DNA from: JAFNGF01 sp964567045
GTDB lineage: Bacteria > Planctomycetota > Phycisphaerae > Sedimentisphaerales > Anaerobacaceae
DNA length: 64,000 nt
Assembly: GCA_964567045.1 (NCBI GenBank)
Contig: CAZMLE010000011.1
Location: 15,143-79,142 of the forward strand
Reading direction: 5' to 3'
This document shows, one piece after another, positions 18,601 to 26,260 of this stretch (the stretch's first letter is position 1; each line of letters starts with the position of its first letter). The translations under genes and the position numbers were made by a program. The notes under the pieces are model-generated. The model worked only from the letters and a program-made list of their open reading frames with translations. It had not been told where the DNA came from and made no database searches.

Positions 18601-20100
18601 GCGAAAATCACCATTGGCCGCGTCTACGAACAGAGAGTCAACGTTGCAATTGATAACCTCTGTGTTATTAATAGTGAACGGATAGGATGGACCGGCAGTA
18701 CCGTTAGGGTTGTTGCCAAATATATTATTGCCGTGATTGATTACGCGATTGTCGCCACCCGCCCGCATGCCGAAATATTGCCAGATATTGTTGTACATAT
18801 TGGTAATCGTACTGCCACCTGACTCAAAGCTGAAATCTACAGTTACTGGCGAATATCCGACCGGGCCAACGAAAGTATTGTTATTCATGTTTACGGTTCC
18901 ACCGAGCCCAGACATCAGTGTTGGCTTGGGAGCTATAACGAGATTGTTCTCTATGGTAATATCATCAGGGCCGATTGTCTTGAGTCCCTGAGCACCGCCT
19001 TGCCCCATGCCTCGATTGATTATGTTACCCCTAATAGTTACCCGTTGAGCAGATGAATGGACTTGTATTCCGTCGGTATGTTCGTAATCAACCTTTGTAA
19101 TGTTACTGAGCGTAGCACCACTTGTCTGGCCAGAAATGGTCCCACCACCATTGGCAGCCGTCTTAAAATCCGTCTGTGATGTCTGGTATATGGAACGTAT
19201 AGAACCGCTGATGCTGCGGTAGATTCCTTGCGCGTTTGTACCAGCTTGAACAACATTCTCGTCCACAGTGAAGGTTCCGGTTCTAGTACCGGTGATTTGT
19301 ACGGTTGCCCGATATTTGCTTATATCGTAGATGTAGTTGCCTTGTATAAGTCCATCGGTTGCAGCGGAGACGCTCATACCATCCTCGCCTATGTAGTGAA
19401 TTGTATTATTAAGAACTTGTATATGATTGCCCGTACCGCTAGCTCCAATGCCCCGATAAGCATTCTGAATATTACATCCTTGTACTGTTATGTAGTTTGC
19501 ATCAGATATTTTAACACCGTACCCTGCAACATAAGGCGCATGATAGCCCTGGATGGTGAGGAACTGAAGGGTAATGTTACAATCTACTACTTGTACATAT
19601 GATGTAGCGGTGATGCTAATTCCACCGGTCAGAGCAAAACCTTCAATTTTAATATATGACCGGCCATTACCTGCTCCACCCCATTTATCTGCATTCTCAA
19701 CCTGCACGGTACTTAATGTTGGAGTATGCCCAACATCCGCCTTGTAAGTTATCCAGTTATTCCTGTAAAACAAGTACCCTTGCCCATCGTCTGTACTTTC
19801 TCTGAACGTTCCGTAATTGCCGTTCCTGAAATAAACGGTGTCGCCTTCCTGCACTTTCGGTCCTGCACCATTATACCAGGTATAGGCTCTATTCAGAGTC
19901 TTCCAAGGGTCGGCACTTGTGCCTAGATTACCATCGTTGCCACCAGCGTCATCGACATAATACGTCGCTGCGATTGCAGTACGACTGGAGAGAGTAATGA
20001 AGAACAGGCCAGCAATTAGCAAGGAGAGCACCGAAAATATATGTAGCGGCTGCCGATTAGTGCTGCGCAGCAGCCCATGTGCGCTGGCTGAGTCTACCAT
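15640..20100 (-). CDS. Giant secreted surface protein: beta-helix, three Ig-like repeats, propeller-like repeats, Gly-rich/Cys C-terminal anchor
   Basis: This 1486-residue protein starts with a signal peptide (hydrophobic core SVLSLLIAGLFFITL). A good RBS, AGGAGGT, lies 8 bases before the ATG. Residues about 45-500 form a right-handed parallel beta-helix (repeated NxIxxxxNxI turns, DUF1565-like opening ATYYVDDAGGNDGNLGTS). Three cadherin/He_PIG-like repeats follow, each with IGDKS...DGDPITYS and TFSWTP. A Big_5-like domain comes next, then several NRRGNWDIYMSNS-type repeats resembling a sialidase-like propeller. A ZU5-like region precedes the tail: seven glycines, CTLS, a hydrophobic helix and a basic end, resembling Gly/Cys C-terminal sorting signals. 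It may bind or cleave polysaccharide. No catalytic residues can be assigned. Confidence 0.85.
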   Translation of the reverse strand: MVDSASAHGLLRSTNRQPLHIFSVLSLLIAGLFFITLSSRTAIAATYYVDDAGGNDGNLGTSADPWKTLNRAYTWYNGAGPKVQEGDTVYFRNGNYGTFRESTDDGQGYLFYRNNWITYKADVGHTPTLSTVQVENADKWGGAGNGRSYIKIEGFALTGGISITATSYVQVVDCNITLQFLTIQGYHAPYVAGYGVKISDANYITVQGCNIQNAYRGIGASGTGNHIQVLNNTIHYIGEDGMSVSAATDGLIQGNYIYDISKYRATVQITGTRTGTFTVDENVVQAGTNAQGIYRSISGSIRSIYQTSQTDFKTAANGGGTISGQTSGATLSNITKVDYEHTDGIQVHSSAQRVTIRGNIINRGMGQGGAQGLKTIGPDDITIENNLVIAPKPTLMSGLGGTVNMNNNTFVGPVGYSPVTVDFSFESGGSTITNMYNNIWQYFGMRAGGDNRVINHGNNIFGNNPNGTAGPSYPFTINNTEVINCNVDSLFVDAANGDFRLTERSIARDFGNPAYAPATDIAGKPRDSLPDAGCYEYRGPVLETIGDKSVFVNNLLTFTINATDPDGDPITYSAQNLPSGATFVGQTFSWTPTDQQVGTYQVKFAASDGAEYDSETITIAVRSTASNRPPVLAPIGDKSLGEGAILNFTVSANDADGDPVTYSVQNLPSGAAFAGQTFTWTPAYNQAGTYQLTFTVSDGLAQDSETITIAVGNVNRAPVLGSIGDKSAYANELLTFSVQATDADNDQIQYSAQGLASGATFTSQTFNWTPSPSQVGGYSVTFIASDGRSQDSEAIAITVHAEDKSPPSVTNCSPAANSIQVPLNSLITLHVVDTAKGVDANSVIIKVNNGTVYTGNTTHYSSPTGDCRRIGTKAGYTFSYQPNEMFDFEQQVTVAVNATDLGGNVMNEYSYSFWTEMRSFGKNKKASSGLDNLACGSPATTRDSTGNTYVVWHAGPTGSRDIYFSRLTEGAANFGSSIQLTADSADQCNPAIAIDGSDYLYVVWQDNRRGNWDIYMSNSADGINWSAANRVTDSNNNEVSPAIAIGSTGRAAIAWQDDRAGNQDIYLATSSDAFANKAVSQITSVASDQTEPAITVDSGNTVYVVWTDRRNGSSDIYGAASNNGPWTNVPIVSNANNQSSPVIAVEAAGSTLHLLWVDSTPGNNDIFYATTNGLPSSPLVGSSIIDDSSGADQLEPAIAVTGSTGADLKVFACWQDWRNVGGSSRDTDIYFVELTSDGKTNIFVGDDGTNANQSEPAMAVDRYGYPYTVWSDSRATNPPIYYAGCTYMDPAPLAAQAVSASAGATVGVNPANIDSIDDVSVIVPAGACPCDVEITISRIMNPPEFVVQCLAAYDFGPSGMQFSQPVTVTIPYVISGTGTSATPYWFNSLTGALSQQGVTDIRDIVISPTLHALSFKTTHFTAFYLMSGSASDAAAGGGGGGGCTLSAAGEGNVVEFLLPYLALASVTLMLKLRDARNRRPHNTLNK

Positions 20101-20456
20101 ACTGTTGACCTCCTACCACAAGCTTGCTCGGTGTGGCCAGAGTACCAACTAAATTGTAATAATAAGCTACGCCACAGCCAAACGAAAACTTGGGCCTCCT
20201 ACCCACCAGATCGCTAAATCCATTATAGGACTTTTTTTCAGATACGTAAACAAAAAGCTGAACAAAGTGGCGAATACCAAGATATCTGGGGTACTGGGCC
20301 TAACACCAAGAAGGTCTCACTATGACGAATGGGTGCCTCTCTCCGGAGACCAGCCAATTAAGCATCCGTGGTCATTGTCAGGCGCATAGGCTTCTTCGAA
20401 AGTTATCGGAAGTTATGCAGAAATCTCTAAGGTGAGGGCTTTTTGTTAAGATTTCC
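20101..20456. other. Intergenic stretch between divergent units
   Basis: About 350 bases between the giant surface protein (minus) and the EPS cluster (plus) hold no supported gene. They should contain the surface-protein promoter, but I see no clear -35/-10 pair on the minus strand. Confidence 0.4.
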
Positions 20457-20486
20457 TTGACAAACGGACGATTGAGTGGGTATCTT
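20457..20486 (+). promoter_or_regulatory. Candidate sigma-70-type promoter of the EPS cluster
   Basis: TTGACA (20457-20462) and TATCTT (20481-20486) are separated by 18 bases. It faces the first EPS gene and would give a leader of about 380 bases containing the first copy of the repeated RNA-like element. Confidence 0.4.
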
Positions 20487-20743
20487 GATGACTAAGTCAG
20501 GTGTTTCAGGGAGGAGGTGCCTGCAAGTATCAATTGTTTGAGGGTAAGAGGCGGTGGTCGGAGCGCGTAATGTCTGTGATCTGACTACCCCTAAAGGGGT
20601 ATTGAATTCGGCTTATGTCTTTCACGGCTGTTTGAGCACCGATTTTATCAAGCCCCGACGTATGCAACTGGGCTGTTGCCGCAATTCCTAACGGACAGAA
20701 GGGAGACGCTCAAGTAGGGGATAACTGCGACCCTTGGTGAGCC

Positions 20744-20855
20744 TGACCGGGCAGGTAAAGACACAAGCGACTAAGACTGGCATAGAGAGGTGACCTGACT
20801 TCTCTTTTGCAAACGGTTGTTTCGGTTTTTGCCATGCACCCGACGGGGACGGAGT
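20744..20855 (+). ncRNA. Repeated structured RNA-like element, copy 1 (leader of methyltransferase gene)
   Basis: This segment aligns without large gaps to 21491-21604. AGAGAGG (20784-20790) pairs with CTTCTCT (20799-20805) around the invariant loop TGACCTGA, and GCA/TGC pairs extend the stem. A second weaker hairpin, GGTTG/CGG...GCC, follows, and then CCCGACGGG. It ends 18 bases before the start codon of the methyltransferase gene. Differences from copy 2 preserve pairing. I do not recognise it as a known riboswitch class. Confidence 0.55.
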
Positions 20856-20873
20856 GTGTTTAAATGAGAGGCC

Positions 20874-21476
20874 ATGAGTACCGCAAAGAAACTAAGGAAA
20901 CCAGTTTCGCTTCGGGCAATTGTACACTATATACTCACACGCTTTGGTAGTCCACGGCTGCGAAGTTGGGCGTTTGACCAGAAATACTCTAAGTGTGCTT
21001 GGTACCGGTTTGATGACACCCGCAGCCCTGTAATCGTCAATTCTGTAGAAAGGTATGCCAGGAAAGGGCGGGTTTTAGACCTCGGGTGTGGTGCGGGCTA
21101 TCTTGCTTCTCATCTGAACCCTGACTGCTTCGAATCTTATCTTGGCGTGGATATCTCTTCAGAGGCAATTAGTAAGGCACAAAAAAGGAAAACTGAGAAG
21201 ATAAACTTCGAGGTCGGCGACATACAGGACTACAAATGTAAGGAAGAGTATGACCTTATCGTATTCGAAGAATCATTATATTATGTGCCTTTTTTTCGAC
21301 GGCGACTTCTACGACGTTATGCTCGCTGCCTTCGGCCCGGCGGGCTATTTCTCGTTACCGTCCGAGATCCTGATCGGTTCAGAGGTATGATAAGGATGAT
21401 CCGGAAGGACTTCCAGGTGGTTGAGGACAGATTCACCTCTCCGACAGGCAGACGTCTGATTTTGCTATTTCGCTGA
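20874..21476 (+). CDS. SAM-dependent methyltransferase (class I)
   Basis: This is a cytoplasmic class I methyltransferase of 200 residues. Motif I is VLDLGCGAGYLASH, the acidic end of strand 2 is YLGVDISSEA, and IVFEESLYYVP and LRPGGLFLVTV follow as motifs IV-VI. The target is probably a sugar or lipid-linked glycan, given its place at the head of the EPS cluster. GAGAGG lies 2-3 bases before the ATG. The repeated RNA-like element lies directly upstream, and a second copy separates this gene from the flippase. Confidence 0.85.
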   Translation: MSTAKKLRKPVSLRAIVHYILTRFGSPRLRSWAFDQKYSKCAWYRFDDTRSPVIVNSVERYARKGRVLDLGCGAGYLASHLNPDCFESYLGVDISSEAISKAQKRKTEKINFEVGDIQDYKCKEEYDLIVFEESLYYVPFFRRRLLRRYARCLRPGGLFLVTVRDPDRFRGMIRMIRKDFQVVEDRFTSPTGRRLILLFR

Positions 21477-21490
21477 CAGAACTCTATTTC

Positions 21491-21604
21491 CGACCAGGAA
21501 CGGAAAAGACAAAGGCGATTAGGACCGGCATACAGAAGTGACCTGACTTCTGTTTTGCAAATGGTTGTATCAATTTTGGCCATGCAGCCGAAGGGGACGG
21601 AGTA
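21491..21604 (+). ncRNA. Repeated structured RNA-like element, copy 2 (leader of flippase gene)
   Basis: ACAGAAG (21532-21538) pairs with CTTCTGT (21547-21553) around the same TGACCTGA loop as copy 1. Pair 2 is C-G here but G-C in copy 1, and pair 6 is A-U here but G-U there. The second hairpin has TTG/CAA where copy 1 has TTG/CGG. The 3' end GGGGACGGAGT is invariant. Confidence 0.55.
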
Positions 21605-21655
21605 CGCAGTGAACTATTGGCGATTGGGAGACCCAGCGGGCAATTAGCACTAACC

Positions 21656-23248
21656 ATGCTACCTACTATATTGGCGACAAAAGAGCAGGGATTGACAGAA
21701 ACACCTGGGGAGAACGATTTTTTTGACACGGCTCATCTGAAGCCGGATTTAAAGGGGCGCTTTGTACGCGGCAGCGCCATAACCATGCTTGGACAGGCAG
21801 CCAGCTTTATCGTCCATACCGGGTCAACTATTGTTCTGGCACGGCTGCTGACTCCGCAGGATTACGGTCTGATTGCGATGGTTACGGCTGTGACGGGGTT
21901 CATAATGATTTTCAAAGACCTCGGGCTTTCCACCGCCACAGTCCAAAAAGCCCAGACCAATCATCAACAGATAAGCACACTGTTCTGGATAAACGTTGCC
22001 ATCAGCACCATCGCAATGTTAGTGACTGCCGCCTTATCGCCTGCTATTGCATGGTTCTATAACGAACCTCGGCTCATCTGGATTGGATTAGCGCTCTCAA
22101 CGAGTTTTTTATTTGTTGGCCTGAGCGTTCAGCACCAGGCGCTGCTCAGAAGGCAGATGCGTTTTGGAGCGGTGGTAACCAGAGATATTGCCAGTATGCT
22201 CGTCGGAGTCGTGCTGGCTATCTTGCTGGCCTGGTTTGGGGCAGCTTATTGGGCGATAGTTGCTATGCAGGTCGGAACGGCAGTTTCCGGCACGATAATG
22301 CTATGGCTTGTCTGCAAATGGCGGCCCGGTTTGCCTGTCCGAGGGGCCGGTGTCCGCTCAATGCTGCACTTTGGTCTGGACATCACGGGCTTTCAGATAG
22401 TGAACTACTTCGCCCGTAACGCTGACAAGATCCTCCTTGGCCGCTTCCACGGCTCTTATGTAACAGGGTTGTACAGCAGGGCATATAGTCTATTCATGCT
22501 CCCCATCAGCCAGATACGTGCTCCTCTGATAGCTGTTGCTATACCGGCCCTCAGCCACATCCAGAATGAGCCAACTCGATACGCAAGGTACTATTACAAA
22601 CTCTCCTCTTTTATCGCATTTGTAACTATGCCCCTTGCGGGCTTTCTATTTGTCTGCTCGGAAAGCCTTATCCGTCTGCTACTTGGTGAAAAGTGGATGG
22701 ATGCAAATCTCATTTTCAAAATATTGGCTGTGGCCGCCTTTATACAAGCTGTCGAGACCACCCGGGGCCTTACCCTGATTTCGCTGGGGTTGAGTAAGAA
22801 ATATCTAAAGGTTGGGATATTCACGAGCGCAGTTTTTGTCCTGGCCTTTGCCGTAGGCGTTCGCTGGGGGGCTCGTGGCGTCGCGCTATCTTATGTTATC
22901 AGCGAGTACTTGATTATGATTCCGTCATTGTGGTACTCTTTTAGAAAGACTCCCGTGTCAGTTCTGGGGTTTTTCAAGGTCATCTCGCAGCCGGCCGTTA
23001 CCAGCCTTGTGGCTACTGCAATAATGTTCCTGGGCTACAAGTTCCTGCTGGCCAATCAGCCGGATATTATCGTCGTTGCCGTTTGCTTTAGCATTGGCCT
23101 TTTGGCATATCTTTTGACGCTGGTCTTGATGCCAGGCGGGGCACGAATCTTGAAAGATTGTGCCTCATATACAGTACTACTGTTTCAAACGAACCGGAAT
23201 CCCTTGGAGGAGCAGCAAGCAAGCCGGGATGAAGGGCCTTTATCTTAG
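21656..23248 (+). CDS. Lipopolysaccharide/EPS flippase (Wzx, MOP superfamily)
   Basis: This is an integral membrane protein of about 530 residues that would flip undecaprenyl-linked repeat units across the inner membrane. Around 12-14 hydrophobic helices are visible. The first domain GRFVRGSAITMLGQAASFI, then ARLLTPQDYGLIAMV, is the signature of the Polysacc_synt/MurJ-like group. It has no catalytic motif, as expected. The start is uncertain: the frame opens with TTG at 21617, and I chose the ATG at 21656, but neither has a strong Shine-Dalgarno. The 3' end overlaps the next gene by about 20 bases. Confidence 0.88.
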   Translation: MLPTILATKEQGLTETPGENDFFDTAHLKPDLKGRFVRGSAITMLGQAASFIVHTGSTIVLARLLTPQDYGLIAMVTAVTGFIMIFKDLGLSTATVQKAQTNHQQISTLFWINVAISTIAMLVTAALSPAIAWFYNEPRLIWIGLALSTSFLFVGLSVQHQALLRRQMRFGAVVTRDIASMLVGVVLAILLAWFGAAYWAIVAMQVGTAVSGTIMLWLVCKWRPGLPVRGAGVRSMLHFGLDITGFQIVNYFARNADKILLGRFHGSYVTGLYSRAYSLFMLPISQIRAPLIAVAIPALSHIQNEPTRYARYYYKLSSFIAFVTMPLAGFLFVCSESLIRLLLGEKWMDANLIFKILAVAAFIQAVETTRGLTLISLGLSKKYLKVGIFTSAVFVLAFAVGVRWGARGVALSYVISEYLIMIPSLWYSFRKTPVSVLGFFKVISQPAVTSLVATAIMFLGYKFLLANQPDIIVVAVCFSIGLLAYLLTLVLMPGGARILKDCASYTVLLFQTNRNPLEEQQASRDEGPLS

Positions 23249-24002
23249 AGACTTCAAAAGCATAAGGCCTCGTAGAATGGGTGTTTGGAAGAGCATTTAC
23301 CGGAATAGATTCTCACAAAATGCGAACATGGTGGAGTTCATAGACTCATTAGCCTTAACAGGCGAACAGAGAATTCTCGACATGGGCTGCGGATTCGGGA
23401 AGAATCTCAAGCTACTCAAAAGAAAGGGCCTGAAACCTCTTGGGGTGGATATTAGTAAATCGATAGTAGAGGCCAACCTGGCTAACGGCCTGAATTGTAC
23501 GACACTTGAAGAGTGGCAGAGGACTTCAGAATCTTACGAACTGATAATAATGTCCCATATCATCGAGCATTTTCTACCAAATGACCTGATGAACTTCATG
23601 AACCATTGTCTCTCGAGACTAAGAGTGGGAGGGCATCTTATCATCGCCACTCCGCTTATGTCAAAGACTTTTTTCCACGATTTTGACCACATCAGACCGT
23701 ATCCACCGCAAGCAATCGGTCAGATGTTCGCTGTGGATAAACCACAAGCGCAATTTCACTCCAACTACAAACTTGAACTGATAGATGCTAGAACGCGCAA
23801 ACGTGAGATAAGACTTTCACCGATGACCGCGCTTTACCTCAGACGGAATTGGCCGAGGGTGGAGGAATTCATCGTCGGAGTATTCAATTGGATGTACAGG
23901 TTGAGTAGAGGGTTTGTAGGGCAAACCGATGGGTGGATCGGCCTCTATAGAAACTTAGGCACAAGGACTATCACGAGCGAGATCAGCAATATGACTGGTT
24001 AG
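23229..24002 (+). CDS. SAM-dependent methyltransferase
   Basis: This is a class I methyltransferase of about 257 residues. ILDMGCGFGKNLKLL is motif I, GVDISKSIVEANL is motif II, IIMSHIIEHF is motif IV and LRVGGHLIIATPL follows. The rest is a family-specific cap with HDFDHIRPYPPQ. It probably methylates a sugar hydroxyl of the EPS repeat unit or its precursor. I chose the ATG at 23229, in overlap with the flippase. ATG 23277 is an alternative. Confidence 0.85.
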   Translation: MKGLYLRDFKSIRPRRMGVWKSIYRNRFSQNANMVEFIDSLALTGEQRILDMGCGFGKNLKLLKRKGLKPLGVDISKSIVEANLANGLNCTTLEEWQRTSESYELIIMSHIIEHFLPNDLMNFMNHCLSRLRVGGHLIIATPLMSKTFFHDFDHIRPYPPQAIGQMFAVDKPQAQFHSNYKLELIDARTRKREIRLSPMTALYLRRNWPRVEEFIVGVFNWMYRLSRGFVGQTDGWIGLYRNLGTRTITSEISNMTG

Positions 24003-24027
24003 ACCTTTATCCAAGGAGGTTAGGAGC

Positions 24028-24861
24028 GTGGACATTCATCTGGTTTTCGTCACTTACAATCGTTTGCATTATAGTAAATTGGCGTTGTCGTCGGTATTGG
24101 GCGACCCGACGGAAGAATTCTCACTGACAATATGGGATAATGCCTCAACAGACGGCACGGTTGAATATCTTAAAAACAAAGTTACCGACCATAGAATTGT
24201 TGATATTGTTTTTTCCAAAGATAACATTGGCCAGACAGCGGCTGTGAACGAAATTTGGAGCAAATCAAAGGCGGATTTGTTTGGAAAACTCGATAATGAT
24301 TGTCTGATGACACCCGGATGGACTAAGACATTAGTAAGAGCCTACGAGGATATTGATGGGCTTGGCCTGATCGGGTGCTGGCGCTTTCCTTTAGAAGATT
24401 TTGATGAAAACTCTGTCCGAAAGGCCGGCAAAATTCAGACATTCGGCAAACACCAGATTTTAAGGCATCCCTGGACCTGTGGCAGCGGGATGTTAATCAG
24501 ACGCGAGACCTTCAACGAGTTTGGGCCAATCAGAGCCGGTACTACAACAAAATATCAACTTCAGATTGCTTTATCTGGATACATCAATGGGTATTACTAT
24601 CCCCTTATTCTCCAAGAACACATGGACGACCTTAAATCAAAACACTGTTTATTGAAAGACGATGAGAGCATTCGCAAATATCGTGAAGTAACAGTGGTGC
24701 TGCGCGAGCACAATGTAAGGACAATGAAAGATCGATGGGCCAGACGCCGCCTTGTTCTGAGGAATCTAAACTGCGGCCCGTGGGACGTGAAATACTACGT
24801 AGGCTGGCGCGGCAAGATCAGGAACCTTAGAGAACGCATCCATAACATCATAAGGATGTGA
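24028..24861 (+). CDS. GT2 family glycosyltransferase
   Basis: This is a GT-A fold transferase of 277 residues with no membrane segment. LVFVTYNRLHYSKLAL opens the fold, IWDNASTDGTVEYL binds the nucleotide, and KLDNDCLMTPGW supplies the metal-binding acidic motif (DND in place of DXD). WTCGSGMLIRRETFNEFG is the acceptor-side segment typical of the family. The GTG start at 24028 is preceded by AAGGAGG with 8 bases spacing. It adds one sugar to the EPS repeat unit. Donor and acceptor are unknown. Confidence 0.88.
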   Translation: MDIHLVFVTYNRLHYSKLALSSVLGDPTEEFSLTIWDNASTDGTVEYLKNKVTDHRIVDIVFSKDNIGQTAAVNEIWSKSKADLFGKLDNDCLMTPGWTKTLVRAYEDIDGLGLIGCWRFPLEDFDENSVRKAGKIQTFGKHQILRHPWTCGSGMLIRRETFNEFGPIRAGTTTKYQLQIALSGYINGYYYPLILQEHMDDLKSKHCLLKDDESIRKYREVTVVLREHNVRTMKDRWARRRLVLRNLNCGPWDVKYYVGWRGKIRNLRERIHNIIRM

Positions 24862-24895
24862 ATCTGCGTTTAGTTGCTGTCTACCTGTGACCTTT

Positions 24896-26242
24896 ATGGA
24901 AGAGAAACACGATAAAGATGGTATCAGGATTTGTATGCTCGGTCCTTCGTTTGAGACAGGCAATATGGGGGTAAGTGCCCTAATGGAAGGAAGCATAAAG
25001 TGTATCCTCAATCGTTGGCCAGATGCGGAGATTACTCTCTTGGGTGCCGGATACGAGCCTCAGCAATACAATTTATTGGTTTCAGACAGACAAATACGTA
25101 TTCAGACAATCCCGATAAGGTTTTCAAAAGACGTTTTCCTGCCATACCATTTCCTGGGATTTCTGAGATATGGAATACTTGCGAAGGTACTGCCGGGGTC
25201 AAGAGTCAGAGAGGCGCTGCTTGATCGGAATCCATATTTTCGAGCCTTGTACGACGCTGACTTGGTGGTGGATATCACAGGCGGGGATAGCTTCAGCGAC
25301 ATATATGGCATGAAGAGGTTTATTACTGGCTTTTTGCGCAAGTGGCTGGCGAAAATCTTCCGAAAAAGGCTGGTGTTTTTGCCACAGACCTACGGGCCAT
25401 TTAAGAGATGGTTAACAAAGAGAATGGCTCGAGGCATCTTGGATTATGCAGATGTAATCTATTCGAGGGACTGTAATGGGATTGATTATGTAAAGAGGCT
25501 TCTCAAAAACAAAAATACGGATCAAAAAATAAAGTTTGTGCCTGATGTCGGATTTATTCTGGATCCTCGCAGGCCAAGAAACGGAGCGATAAGCTCATTG
25601 GAAGAGATTAAAGCCGCGAATATGGTACTGGTCGGCTTGAATATTAGCGGCTTAGTAGCCCGTCACAGTAACGCTACAGAGAACATGTTCAATCTGCACG
25701 TAGACTACCTTGCTCTGATCAACTCAGTCATTGAACTGTTGATGAGATACAGGCGTACGGTGGTTTTGTTAGTGCCTCACGTGGTTGCTTCACCCGAATC
25801 CGAGGATTCTCGCGATGATGCCACCCACAAAAGAGGGTATGAGCAATCCGATGCGACTGCTTGCAGAAATGTGTATAACCAGACTGTCGATAAGTACAAT
25901 GGGCGGATATTCTTGGTGGATGGTCATTACGACCACAAGGAGACCAAGTATATCATAGGATTATGTGATTTCTTCATCGGTTCGCGTATGCACGCCTGCA
26001 TAGCGGCGCTTTCGCAGTGTATCCCCGCCCTTGGGCTGGCTTATAGCAAGAAATTCACTGGGGTATTTGAGTCGGTGGGACTGCAGGAAATGGTTGTTGA
26101 TCTGCGCGCTCACAACCAAGATCAAATTCTTAGGACTCTGCAAGATGCTTTTGAGAAGCGAGCAACTATAGCAGATCACTTGCGCAAGGCTATCCCTAAT
26201 GTGCGGGCAGAGACCCTAAATATGTTTAAGGACTTTGGATGA
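24896..26242 (+). CDS. Polysaccharide pyruvyl transferase family protein
   Basis: This enzyme would transfer a ketal-pyruvate from phosphoenolpyruvate to a sugar of the repeat unit, giving the polymer negative charge. The GT-B-like protein shows LGPSFETGNMGVSALMEG at the start, VVDITGGDSFSD and FLPQTYGPF in the middle, and FFIGSRMHACIAALSQ at the C-terminus, where the conserved Arg and His of the PS_pyruv_trans domain lie. The ATG at 24896 is favoured over the GTG at 24887. The next gene is an F420-hydrogenase-beta-like protein, a pairing often seen in EPS loci. Confidence 0.9.
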   Translation: MEEKHDKDGIRICMLGPSFETGNMGVSALMEGSIKCILNRWPDAEITLLGAGYEPQQYNLLVSDRQIRIQTIPIRFSKDVFLPYHFLGFLRYGILAKVLPGSRVREALLDRNPYFRALYDADLVVDITGGDSFSDIYGMKRFITGFLRKWLAKIFRKRLVFLPQTYGPFKRWLTKRMARGILDYADVIYSRDCNGIDYVKRLLKNKNTDQKIKFVPDVGFILDPRRPRNGAISSLEEIKAANMVLVGLNISGLVARHSNATENMFNLHVDYLALINSVIELLMRYRRTVVLLVPHVVASPESEDSRDDATHKRGYEQSDATACRNVYNQTVDKYNGRIFLVDGHYDHKETKYIIGLCDFFIGSRMHACIAALSQCIPALGLAYSKKFTGVFESVGLQEMVVDLRAHNQDQILRTLQDAFEKRATIADHLRKAIPNVRAETLNMFKDFG

Positions 26243-26260
26243 CCTGAACATAACGCAATC

